NCBI GenBank assembly: GCA_029066845.1
Contig: JAIEFR010000004.1
Location: 14,241-78,240, forward strand
Direction: 5' to 3'
Origin: Clostridia bacterium
GTDB lineage: Bacteria > Bacillota > Clostridia > Christensenellales > Borkfalkiaceae
Length of the DNA: 64,000 nt
The notes under the pieces were generated by a model. The model worked only from the letters and a program-made list of their open reading frames with translations, did no database searches and had not been told where the DNA came from. The position numbers and the translations under genes are program-made. Position 1 is the stretch's first letter. Every line of letters starts with the position of its first letter. This document shows, in pieces, positions 18,149-27,099 of the stretch.

Positions 18149-20452
18149 ATGAAATCACTGATGCCGATACCTCAAAATTTTAGGAATAACGTTGACTGGA
18201 TTTTAGGTGCATATACCGATGCAGATGTTACGTTCCCTAATGGTTTTCAAAAGGATGCAATTCAAAATGCTGTAGGGGCGCGTAAATATAACAAGTGGAC
18301 AAATTGGTCGTGTGATATTTCCGTAACTGAAACACCATATGGACAATATGTTGTTGTTGAAGATTGTGGCACAGTAGGTTTAACGGGTAAAAATGCTCCT
18401 GGAACGGAAGTTAACGAGATGATGGCGCGCGGAGAAGTTCTGTCGCCTACTGAAAGATTGTCTCGTTTTACTTCTATGTTTAACTCTGGCGGCAATACCA
18501 CCGGAGGCGGATTATTTGGTGCGGGTAAAAGTGTGTATTCTGTTGCATCTACAGACTATACTTACTATTTCGACTCACTTCGTGAAGATGGAATTTATGT
18601 AGCAAATGTCAATAACAACGGACAAGTGTATCCTCTCGCTTTTGAGGGCGATGAAGCCGCAAAATTCATTCTTAGTGAAACTGGCTTATCTCCCAAAAAC
18701 TCAATTGGCACACGTGTCATTATAAAATCTCCCAAAACTGAGCTTGTCGAATCTATTAAATCCGGCGAGATAATACCTTTTATTCAAGAATCTTGGTGGC
18801 GTATCATCCAGCGACTTGGAACAGGGTCGCATATTTCTGTTAACGGGATCCCCGTTGATGTTCCCCAAGATGTGACGAATGGTACTCATAATTTTGAGCT
18901 GTCCTCGCCCGAAACCTATATAGGTATCTATAAGGTGAAGCATTTCGGTTTTTATGTTTTCAAAAACGGCGGCAATCAGTGGAGCGGTCTCTCATATTAT
19001 CGCAAGGGCATGAAAATTGGGGAGATAGAACTGAATGATATCCCAGAAAAAGTTAAAGGTAAATTTTGGGGATATATTGAGGTTGATGAAGTATGGGAAA
19101 CCGAACTTGCCGATATTGAAGACAAGGTTCATTTTGGTGTTAGCAAAGGAAAAAGAAAAACAACCACCTATCAAAACCTTAAGAAATATTGCAATACGAA
19201 GGTACGTGCACTTCTTGTAGATTGGGGATTTATAAAAGATAAAGAAAGCGAGGATAAAAAGCTAAGGGACAAGCTTCAACAAATTGCAGAAGATATCCAA
19301 GATTTGTTTGACAAACTCGGTTTCGAAGATCTGGGCAAAGGTCCTCAACGTGCGGATTTTGATGTGCGTTGGCAAAATATCCAATATCCCACTCCTAATT
19401 CGGAACGAGTTTCTTCAGGCGATCAAATAAAATTTGCAGTCCGTATCAAGAGTTCATATATTACCGATAAAAGATTCGAATATAGATTGTATATAGAAAA
19501 TCCGCAGAATGGCAATGTTGTACATACCCTGAGCAACAAAAAATTTACTATAAATGCTAACTCGATTTACACCGAGGATTTTTCGTTCGAAGTCGATGAG
19601 ACAAATTCTGTTCGGTATTCCGAAAATAGAATTAAGTTAGTTGTAAAAGTAATTGGTAGCGGAAAGGAAAAACATAAAGAGCTGTCATATTTCTACGACA
19701 TAGATAAACCTAACAATACCAGAGAAACGATTAGTCTCGTTTTACATGAATGTATTTTTCCACGCCAAGGACAGCGTCGTGTAAATTTTGGTGAAAGTTT
19801 GCAGAACTTGTCATATCGCATAGAGAATAAACGAAATCATGTTTTTAACTATAGACTTAATATCAGCGTCCATAATGCGAGTGATCCTACTTGCCCGAGA
19901 ATTGCTGATGTAGCATACTTCACTGGAATTATTAATCCTTTTGAGGAAGTCATATCCCATGTAATCGACAAAATTGAATTCCCAGAGAATATTTATGCAC
20001 AGTATCTATCTGAAGGCGTACTGGAATTACGTGCACGCCTTATCGCTAATGAAGATGACGATGAATACGAAAAGGGTGATAGAATTACAGCGTATTTCTT
20101 TAAAATATTCTTGAACTGCGATGAGAAGAATGGCAAAAATGATGCTTTTGAAATTAAAAGTGTAGATGCCCCTAATGACTATAGACGATCATGGAACACT
20201 CCCGGAACGGGACGGAGTATTTTTGTCAATGTGGGACACGCTGCATACTTAAGCCTTCAAGAATATCCAGAAGTACAAACCGAATATCTGAGAGAACAGA
20301 TGCTCAAACAATATGTTCTTCTTTATCTTTCGGAAGGACGTTATGATATGTTTGGCGCGGCAGGAGCCGAATTCGCAGAGTTAGAACCGCAGGAAGCTGC
20401 CCCGCGTGTCATCGACAAAATCGAATCGGTCTATTATTCAAGTTTAAAGTGA
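18149..20452 (+). CDS. GHKL (Hsp90/MutL/MORC-type Bergerat fold) ATPase-domain protein, 767 aa
   Basis: N-box GFQKDAIQNAVGAR; G1 VVEDCGTVGLTG; G2 GGGLFGAGKSVYS; NSIGTRVIIK; GGAGG SD before ATG 18149. Confidence 0.8.
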   Translation: MKSLMPIPQNFRNNVDWILGAYTDADVTFPNGFQKDAIQNAVGARKYNKWTNWSCDISVTETPYGQYVVVEDCGTVGLTGKNAPGTEVNEMMARGEVLSPTERLSRFTSMFNSGGNTTGGGLFGAGKSVYSVASTDYTYYFDSLREDGIYVANVNNNGQVYPLAFEGDEAAKFILSETGLSPKNSIGTRVIIKSPKTELVESIKSGEIIPFIQESWWRIIQRLGTGSHISVNGIPVDVPQDVTNGTHNFELSSPETYIGIYKVKHFGFYVFKNGGNQWSGLSYYRKGMKIGEIELNDIPEKVKGKFWGYIEVDEVWETELADIEDKVHFGVSKGKRKTTTYQNLKKYCNTKVRALLVDWGFIKDKESEDKKLRDKLQQIAEDIQDLFDKLGFEDLGKGPQRADFDVRWQNIQYPTPNSERVSSGDQIKFAVRIKSSYITDKRFEYRLYIENPQNGNVVHTLSNKKFTINANSIYTEDFSFEVDETNSVRYSENRIKLVVKVIGSGKEKHKELSYFYDIDKPNNTRETISLVLHECIFPRQGQRRVNFGESLQNLSYRIENKRNHVFNYRLNISVHNASDPTCPRIADVAYFTGIINPFEEVISHVIDKIEFPENIYAQYLSEGVLELRARLIANEDDDEYEKGDRITAYFFKIFLNCDEKNGKNDAFEIKSVDAPNDYRRSWNTPGTGRSIFVNVGHAAYLSLQEYPEVQTEYLREQMLKQYVLLYLSEGRYDMFGAAGAEFAELEPQEAAPRVIDKIESVYYSSLK

Positions 20453-20462
20453 GGTGCTAACT

Positions 20463-21233
20463 ATGGGACATATAGTCTCTCTTGATGCAGAAGGAAGGCT
20501 TGTATATAAAGGGCTACTATCTTCGCAAGAAAAAGCAACTGTTGACGAAATCCTTAATGCGCTCAAGTCGGAAATTCCAGAAATTGAATCTGATTTGGCA
20601 AGTGAATATGGACAAAGCGTGTGGTACAAGTATAATCTTGGTCTTTTCCTCGGCGGATTGTTAGAAAAATACCAAATAACGATTGCCGAGAGACGCCAAT
20701 TTTGGGACGAAATAAAAACTTTTGCAACCAAAGAAGAACGTAAACGCAATGAAGGAACAAATGCTGTTACACGAAGTTTTTATCAGCAGTGCTATATTCT
20801 TTCATGCCAAGATAAAGAAGTCGTAGAAAAATTAACCTGGCGCCAATGGCAAGATATTCTTGACCGTGTGGGGAATCGTGAAGACGAACGCATCTTTGTA
20901 TGGATAAAGAATCTAACAGGAAAAATCCGTGAGGACGATTGGCGAGAATTCGAGAAAGCTCTGCACCTATATTTAAAGGAAAAAGATACAAGTGTCTTTA
21001 CTGATGAGGAGTTGTTTTCAATCTATGATTCATTGTTAAAGATGTGTAAGGTATGGCGCGAACGATTTAAAGTATTTGAAGCCGAACATCCCAAATCCTT
21101 AAAAATAAAATCAAAAGGTGTTTGGGCAAAAAAGTATTATGCTTGTTGCTTTGACATTAAAAAAATACAACGGATACGGATTGTAACACAAGAAATCTGT
21201 GAGCAAGCGTTCCAAGAACTTATGGAAAAATAG
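20463..21233 (+). CDS. Protein of unknown function in the methyltransferase/GHKL operon
   Basis: MGHIVSLDAEGRLVYKGLLSSQEKATVDEILNAL...; starts 8 nt after the GHKL gene stop codon; no motif recognised. Confidence 0.75.
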   Translation: MGHIVSLDAEGRLVYKGLLSSQEKATVDEILNALKSEIPEIESDLASEYGQSVWYKYNLGLFLGGLLEKYQITIAERRQFWDEIKTFATKEERKRNEGTNAVTRSFYQQCYILSCQDKEVVEKLTWRQWQDILDRVGNREDERIFVWIKNLTGKIREDDWREFEKALHLYLKEKDTSVFTDEELFSIYDSLLKMCKVWRERFKVFEAEHPKSLKIKSKGVWAKKYYACCFDIKKIQRIRIVTQEICEQAFQELMEK

Positions 21234-21306
21234 AATAAAAAGACATAAAGTTTTTTTGCTTGGACACAGTGAATCAAATAATAAAAAAGTAAAGTTGGTA
21301 CATAGG

Positions 21307-22131
21307 ATGAAAATTGGTTTTTTTAATAAAAGACTATTAGGGAATTTCCTAAAGTGGGCATCGGCTATTTCGGTGGTTTTCACAACGGTATTGGCGTTCT
21401 TCGATTTATGCCCAAAAGTCAAATTGATTGTTTTTGGTTGCTTTTTAGGAACATTGTTATTGATATATGTCATATTACTTATTATGGCAAATGTAATGAC
21501 TCGCCTAAAATTGAAGATTAACAACTCTATAGTCAATATTCGGTTTGATGATATTTTTAACCAACCAGAGTCGGATTTGAAGGTGATAGCATTTAATGAA
21601 TACTTTGATACAAAAGTTGATGATGTTATTATTTCTAAAAATACGCTAAATGGAAAATACTTGCTACAACTTGAACAGCCGATAGAAGAATTGGATGAGT
21701 TGATTGCTAATAGTACTTATATGCAAGACCGCATAGCGGGAAAGAATTCCAAAAGGAAAGCGGGAAAAATAGTAAGGTATAAACTTGGTACAATTTATAA
21801 GAATAAAGATTATTTATTAGTGGCGTTGACGCATTTCGATGAAAACAATCGTGCGCAACTTACCCTACAACAGTATTCGGACTGTTTGATAAATATGTGG
21901 AATGAAATAGATAATCTTTACAACGGTCAAACAGTAACACTTCCACTGTTGGGTAGCGGGATAACAAGATTCAAGGACTGTCGGGATATCACGGACCAAG
22001 AGTTGTTGGAAATTATACTGTGGACTTACCGCATTAGCAAGGTTAAATTTACTTATCCTTCTTGTTTGAATATAGTTCTTGATGAAAGGAAAAAAGATAA
22101 ACTCAATTTGTATAAATTGAAAGGAGAATAA
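21307..22131 (+). CDS. Two-TM + Macro-domain effector, Type II Thoeris ThsA-like (DUF6430-like)
   Basis: MKIGFFNKRLLGNFLKWASAISVVFTTVLAFFDLCPKVKLIVFGCFLGTLLLIYVILLIM two TMs; C-terminal VTLPLLGSGITRFK Macro signature; followed by TIR-like genes. Confidence 0.8.
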   Translation: MKIGFFNKRLLGNFLKWASAISVVFTTVLAFFDLCPKVKLIVFGCFLGTLLLIYVILLIMANVMTRLKLKINNSIVNIRFDDIFNQPESDLKVIAFNEYFDTKVDDVIISKNTLNGKYLLQLEQPIEELDELIANSTYMQDRIAGKNSKRKAGKIVRYKLGTIYKNKDYLLVALTHFDENNRAQLTLQQYSDCLINMWNEIDNLYNGQTVTLPLLGSGITRFKDCRDITDQELLEIILWTYRISKVKFTYPSCLNIVLDERKKDKLNLYKLKGE

Positions 22132-22134
22132 CAA

Positions 22135-22638
22135 ATGACATATAGGACAAAAACATACATAGCGGGTGATTGGACGGGCGATAGCGATGCTATTAGTACG
22201 CTTTACAGATGGAAAAATAGTGGGTATTTAAATTTTGATTTTGTTGATGCGCATGAATTAACGCAAGCGAGGGATACAAGTTTAAATTGTAGTATTAAAA
22301 AGTCATTAAAAGAGCGTCTTGATGCATCCAAGACGTTTGTGCTTGTCGTTGGTGCAAATACTAAAGATTTAAGGGCGGGAAGCTGTTCATATTGTAACAG
22401 TTTAAATAGTTGGACAAGTACTTGCGCCAGAGGATACTCTGTTGATCGGAGAAATTACATCGATTATGAGTGTGAAAAAGCAAAAGAAGCGGGAATTAGA
22501 ATAGTTGTTTTATACAATTACTCAAACGTTTATCGTGATAAATGTCCAGATTCGCTTCGTTGTACAGGCACACATGTTGCTATGATTAGCGATGGAAGAT
22601 GGGACTACGCTTCAATTAAAAAAGCGATTGAAGGATGA
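22135..22638 (+). CDS. TIR-like ThsB-type protein (first)
   Basis: TYIAGDWTGDSDAISTLYRWKNS...FVDAHELTQARD...SIKKSLKERLDASKTFVLVVGANTK...NYIDYECEKAKEAGIRIVVLYN. Confidence 0.75.
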   Translation: MTYRTKTYIAGDWTGDSDAISTLYRWKNSGYLNFDFVDAHELTQARDTSLNCSIKKSLKERLDASKTFVLVVGANTKDLRAGSCSYCNSLNSWTSTCARGYSVDRRNYIDYECEKAKEAGIRIVVLYNYSNVYRDKCPDSLRCTGTHVAMISDGRWDYASIKKAIEG

Positions 22639-22651
22639 GGGGAAAGTAATA

Positions 22652-23281
22652 ATGAAACGCAAATGCTATATTTCGTATAAATTTGAAGATAAGCACTATA
22701 AAAAACGAATAGTAGATAAATGGGGAGGCGAAGATTTTATTGATCGTTCACAGCAAGAGATAATTGATTCGGATGATCCTGAATACATAATGCAACAGAT
22801 AAGAGAGCGTTATTTAAAGGACTCAACGGTTACTATCTTTTTAATTGGTACAAAAAGTGGTGAAAATTATAGAGATCCAGAGGATATAAGTAAAGGATAC
22901 GATAGTCAGATAATTATCCGGCGCGAAATCACATCTTCATTATATAATGGCAATGGGAATAGTAGGAGTGGTTTGCTTGGTGTGGTTCTGCCTGAAATGG
23001 AATCAAAGATTTATACGGGTAAATCAACTTGCGAATGCTGTGGAGCTACCGTAACATTTGTCAACATTAATAATGATACGGTTATTAAGGAATTTGGACA
23101 GAACTATTATTTAAAGAAGCACGCTTCATCTAAATGCACGCATTATGGTGAGGATGATAGGTATGCCGTTTTAGTGCGTTATAGTGAATTTATGTCAGAC
23201 CCTGAAAAGTATATCGAAATGGCTTTTGAAAAAAGAAGTATGCCTATCGCGCAGAATGTGAGAGTTCGTAATTTTGAATAA
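22652..23281 (+). CDS. TIR-like ThsB-type protein (second), with Cys/His-rich insert
   Basis: MKRKCYISYKFEDKHYKKRIVDKW...DSTVTIFLIGTKSGENYRD...QIIIRREITSSLYN; CECCG...HASSKCTH insert. Confidence 0.78.
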   Translation: MKRKCYISYKFEDKHYKKRIVDKWGGEDFIDRSQQEIIDSDDPEYIMQQIRERYLKDSTVTIFLIGTKSGENYRDPEDISKGYDSQIIIRREITSSLYNGNGNSRSGLLGVVLPEMESKIYTGKSTCECCGATVTFVNINNDTVIKEFGQNYYLKKHASSKCTHYGEDDRYAVLVRYSEFMSDPEKYIEMAFEKRSMPIAQNVRVRNFE

Positions 23282-23439
23282 ATTAGTTGTATAATGAAGA
23301 ATGTCGACAATTTGGGAACAGATTGCCGAATTGTTATCCTGAACCAGCCTTTGCAACGTAGGCGAAACGCGAGAGCTAAACTAAGAATGGCTCTGGTAAA
23401 ATATTTATTTTCTATATTCGCTTTGTACCGCGAGTACTA

Positions 23440-23467
23440 ACGGTAGCCCAAGATGGCTACCGTTTTA
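23440..23467 (+). terminator. Intrinsic terminator near right end of island
   Basis: acggtagcccaagatggctaccgt + tttaattttt. Confidence 0.75.
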
Positions 23468-23533
23468 ATTTTTATTGACTTTTATAGGGCGGGAGATGCT
23501 CGTTTTTACCTTTATCTATCGTTCTTATTTCTG

Positions 23534-23550
23534 TTTAGACTTCTCATAGG
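23534..23550. repeat. Right-end copy of the element repeat (inverted relative to 15324)
   Basis: tttagacttctcatagg. Confidence 0.85.
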
Positions 23551-23552
23551 TC

Positions 23553-23696
23553 AAGCGGTGGCTGGAGGACGAAGGCGGCAGAATTTTAAAGCAGGTTGCG
23601 GGCAAGGCGGCGTATTCCGCAACGCTCGTCAAGTACGCCGAGCTCATCTGCAAAAAGCCCTTTGCACAGGGCGCGGTTATACTCGATAAATCTTAA
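23553..23696 (+). pseudogene. 3' fragment of a phage morphogenesis gene
   Basis: Frame KRWLEDEGGRILKQVAGKAAYSATLVKYAELICKKPFAQGAVILDKS-stop opens directly after the island end; no start codon; host-like composition. Confidence 0.65.
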
Positions 23697-23713
23697 AGAG
23701 TAAAGGAGGCGCA

Positions 23714-24343
23714 ATGAAAGTTATAGACGTTATATGCCGCACTATGCGCCTTGTAGGCAGAAGCGACGCCGCCGACCTCATTGAGTCGGCGGCTGCCGTG
23801 AACGGTGCGGAGCAGGCGGAGGTTTACGGCGAGGAAGACGGACAGAGCGGGGCGGAAGCGCCCGTTGTTCCCGATGAGGTTAAGCGGCTTAAACGCGCCT
23901 TTCTCACCTACCTGAATGCCGTGCTGGACGAGCTTGCGCGCGGCTACTTTCCGCTGGACACCGAGGAGGAGATGAGCAGCGAAAGCGGGGTGTACGCCTT
24001 TGCTGATTTTTTAAAGGCTCCTTTGAAGATAAACCGCGTAACCGAGGCGCAAAACCCCGTTGAATGGCACATATCCCCCAACTATTTGCACACAAAGGCA
24101 AAAAAGGTGACCGTTTCATACGAATACGCACCGCCCGTTCTGGGGGAGGACGACGAGTTTTTCTACCCCGTGTTTGCGGTGGGCGAGAGGCTTGTGGAGT
24201 ACGGTATGGCGGCGGAATATTTTCTGGTTGCGGGCGACGGCACGGGCTATTCCGCGTGGGAGAGCAAGTACCGCAACGAGATTGAAAACCTGCTTTCGCG
24301 CAGCTCGGTAAAGAACCGTATTCCGCCCAGGAGGTGGATATGA
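23714..24343 (+). CDS. Phage head-tail adaptor-like protein
   Basis: Size, order and content (MKVIDVICRTMRLVGRSDAADL...LKRAFLTYLNAVLDELARGYFPLDTEEE...) fit podophage gp4-like adaptor. Confidence 0.5.
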   Translation: MKVIDVICRTMRLVGRSDAADLIESAAAVNGAEQAEVYGEEDGQSGAEAPVVPDEVKRLKRAFLTYLNAVLDELARGYFPLDTEEEMSSESGVYAFADFLKAPLKINRVTEAQNPVEWHISPNYLHTKAKKVTVSYEYAPPVLGEDDEFFYPVFAVGERLVEYGMAAEYFLVAGDGTGYSAWESKYRNEIENLLSRSSVKNRIPPRRWI

Positions 24344-25623
24344 TAGCGCACGCCCGCAACTCGTTCGGCGGGCTGAAAACGCAGACGCAGACGACCGTGC
24401 TGATAGGCGGAAACGAAAGCTTCTGCGCTGAACGCTTCGGGTACAAAATGACTGAAAAGGGCTTGGAACCGGGGCTTGTTCCCGTCGAGGTGGAGCCCGT
24501 TGCGAAGATTGCAAATCTGGTTTACGCGGAGTATTTCTACGCGCTCGGCTTCACCGCCTTCGTCACTGAATACGGAGCGGTAACGCGTTGGAATTCAACC
24601 GATTACGCCAGTCTTAAGACGGCGGCGATAGTCAATCCCAACCCGCCTTTCGTGGTGGCCTGCGCGGACGGCGACGAGCCTACTTACGCGGTCATCGGGG
24701 GCACCAAGATTGCCATATTCAAGGGCGCGGCGGTCAGCACGCACACCCTGCCTTACAGAATGCTCGGCGGCACTTATCACTGCGGCAGAATTTTCGCCGT
24801 GGACAAGGACGACCCCTACGTTATCAGGTGGTCGGGCTTCGAACTGCGCGACTGGTCGCTTGCAATTGACGCGGGTGGTCATATGCGCATAAGTCCCAGG
24901 GGCGGCAAGGCGCTGTGCATAGTCGAGCTGGGCGAAAAGCTGATTGTCGTCAGGGAGAGGGCGCTCACCGTTCTCAATGCTCTGGCGGACGCGCGCCATT
25001 TCCGTCTTGTGCAGTACGGCAGCGTTGTATTGCCCGCGGTAAAGGACAAGACTGCCGTGGTTGTCGGCGGCAAGCTGTGGCTGTGTGCGGCGGACGGTTT
25101 GTACGTTTACGACGGCTCCGCGCTTTCGCGTGTGGAGGTGGATACGTGCGGAAAGAGCTATTCGTTCGAAAGGACGGCGGCGTTTAAGGACAGGTATATC
25201 TACATCACCTGCACCGACGACGGCGGAGAGCGTTGTATTCTGGAGTACGACACGCTGACGGGCGCAACCGTAAACTTTGCAAAGGGCGGCAATATGCCGT
25301 TCGGCGCGGGCGAAGACTTATACTGCCTTGCAGGCGAAAGGGGCACTACGCTCAGTCTACTTACAGTGGGGCTGGAGGACGAAAACCGAGTGTGGACTTC
25401 GCGCAATATCGACCTCGGCACGGACCGCACCAAAACGCTCAAGTACGTCACCTTGGAGGGCGAGGGCAATTCGGAGCTTGTAATCTCCTGCGACGGGCGC
25501 ACGCGTACCGTCAACGGCAAGGGAAAGACCTATGTCGGCGAGGTGGGCGTCAACTTTACTTTCAGCATAAGGGGTACGGGCACGGTTGCACGCCTTGCCG
25601 CGGAATGGGAGGTGCGCAAATGA
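24340..25623 (+). CDS. Phage tail hub/stabilization-like beta-rich protein
   Basis: ATGA overlap with upstream; MIAHARNSFGGLKTQTQTTVLIGG...VIRWSGFELRDWSLAIDAGGHMRISPRGGKALCIVELGEKLIVVRERALTVL. Confidence 0.5.
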   Translation: MIAHARNSFGGLKTQTQTTVLIGGNESFCAERFGYKMTEKGLEPGLVPVEVEPVAKIANLVYAEYFYALGFTAFVTEYGAVTRWNSTDYASLKTAAIVNPNPPFVVACADGDEPTYAVIGGTKIAIFKGAAVSTHTLPYRMLGGTYHCGRIFAVDKDDPYVIRWSGFELRDWSLAIDAGGHMRISPRGGKALCIVELGEKLIVVRERALTVLNALADARHFRLVQYGSVVLPAVKDKTAVVVGGKLWLCAADGLYVYDGSALSRVEVDTCGKSYSFERTAAFKDRYIYITCTDDGGERCILEYDTLTGATVNFAKGGNMPFGAGEDLYCLAGERGTTLSLLTVGLEDENRVWTSRNIDLGTDRTKTLKYVTLEGEGNSELVISCDGRTRTVNGKGKTYVGEVGVNFTFSIRGTGTVARLAAEWEVRK

Positions 25624-26117
25624 CTTTCGATATTATCGTCATAAGCGAGGAGGAAGCTGAAAAGCTCGAACCCGTAAGGCTTAAGCTTTTGCGCACGGCG
25701 CAGCAGAAGAAGAACGAGCTGGAACACAAGCTGCAAGCCGAGCTTGCCGAACAGAAGCGGCTGACCTATGCCAACGGCGTGGAAAACTCGACCATATATA
25801 GCAGGGTTTCCAGGGCGCTCACGGCGGAGTACGAATACCAGGTGGAAATACTCAGGGAGCAGCTCATTTTCAATATGTCGCTCAGAGAGCCGACCAACCC
25901 CGACGAAACGGGCGGAAGCGGCAGCGACAATTCGGCGTATCTCGTGGACTACGAGCTTTCGTATCTGGAAAGGTACATCGCGGTCAGGGATTACTATATG
26001 ACTATTGAGGATCCCAACGAGCGGCTTGCGCTGTTGCGGGCGGACAAGGTCGCGCAGGATTATCTGGGCACGTACTACAATCTGCTATTCGATTATCTTT
26101 ACACGTTCACCAAATAA
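25620..26117 (+). CDS. Small coiled-coil phage-module protein, unknown
   Basis: ATGA overlap with upstream gene; KLLRTAQQKKNELEHKLQAELAEQKRL... Confidence 0.6.
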   Translation: MTFDIIVISEEEAEKLEPVRLKLLRTAQQKKNELEHKLQAELAEQKRLTYANGVENSTIYSRVSRALTAEYEYQVEILREQLIFNMSLREPTNPDETGGSGSDNSAYLVDYELSYLERYIAVRDYYMTIEDPNERLALLRADKVAQDYLGTYYNLLFDYLYTFTK

Positions 26118-26124
26118 AAGGCGG

Positions 26125-26163
26125 GGCGCGGGCGGCAAAAATTGCCGCCCGCGCTTTTTTCGT
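26125..26163 (+). terminator. Intrinsic terminator ending phage-module operon
   Basis: gcgcgggcggcaaaaattgccgcccgcgc + tttttt. Confidence 0.85.
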
Positions 26164-26206
26164 TGCCCGCTTTTGCTTTACTTTTCACGCCGTTTATTTT
26201 ATAATT

Positions 26207-27085
26207 GTGAATATGGTTGTAGCGAATGGTTGGAAAGATTACCGCATAATCGCCACGGGCGACGGAATGAAGCTTGAAAAATGGGGAAACGTGACTTTGC
26301 TACGTCCCGACCCGCAGGTCATCTGGCACGCGCAGACCGACCTTTATTCCCACCCCGGAATAAACGCCGTCTATCACCGCAGCGAAAAGGGCGGAGGCGG
26401 CTGGGAAGTGAAAAAATCTTTCCCCCAGCAGTGGAACGTTAACTATAAAGATTTAACCTTTTCGGTCAAGCCGATGGGCTTCAAGCACACTGGGCTGTTC
26501 CCCGAGCAGGCAGTCAACTGGGATAAAATGCGCGCTCTTATCGACGGTGCAAAGGCGAAAAATACCGACGGACAAATCAAGGTTCTGAATCTGTTCGCCT
26601 ACACGGGCGGCGCAACCGTTGCCTGCGCAAAGTCTGGCGCGGAGGTTGTGCACGTGGACGCCGCCAAAGGTATGGTGGAGCGTGCCGGCGAAAACGCGCG
26701 GCTTTCGGGTATTAACAGCGGCATACGCTACATAATCGACGACTGCGCAAAATTCGTCAAACGCGAAATACGCAGGGGCAATAAATACGACGCCATAATT
26801 ATGGACCCGCCCAGCTACGGCAGAGGTCCCGGCGGCGAAATGTGGAAGATAGAGGACAGCTTATACGACTTCGTGCTGTCGTGTACGGAGGTGCTTTCCG
26901 ACAATCCGCTTTTCGTGCTCATCAACAGTTACACCACGGGCTTGCAGCCCACCGTTATAAAAAATATTCTGTCGCTTACTTTGAAGGGCAGGGCGGGAAC
27001 TTACGAAGCCTACGAGGTCGGCTTGCCCACGGACGAGGGCATAGCGCTTCCCTGCGGTTGCAGCGGAATGTTCGTCGGTCAATAA
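26207..27085 (+). CDS. Class I SAM-dependent methyltransferase (RlmI/COG1092-like)
   Basis: TGLFPEQAVNWD, VLNLFAYTGGATVACAKSGAEVVHVDAAKGMV, DAIIMDPPSYGRGPGGEMWK. Confidence 0.88.
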   Translation: MNMVVANGWKDYRIIATGDGMKLEKWGNVTLLRPDPQVIWHAQTDLYSHPGINAVYHRSEKGGGGWEVKKSFPQQWNVNYKDLTFSVKPMGFKHTGLFPEQAVNWDKMRALIDGAKAKNTDGQIKVLNLFAYTGGATVACAKSGAEVVHVDAAKGMVERAGENARLSGINSGIRYIIDDCAKFVKREIRRGNKYDAIIMDPPSYGRGPGGEMWKIEDSLYDFVLSCTEVLSDNPLFVLINSYTTGLQPTVIKNILSLTLKGRAGTYEAYEVGLPTDEGIALPCGCSGMFVGQ

Positions 27086-27099
27086 AAAAGGAATTTCTT

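Larger units (their letters stand above)
15324..23550. mobile_element. Putative non-autonomous AT-rich defense island inserted in prophage remnant
   Basis: Sharp change to AT-rich sequence; terminal and subterminal copies of ccTATgAaAAGTCTAAa in both orientations; phage gene fragments truncated at both edges; no integrase or transposase ORF inside. Confidence 0.65.
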
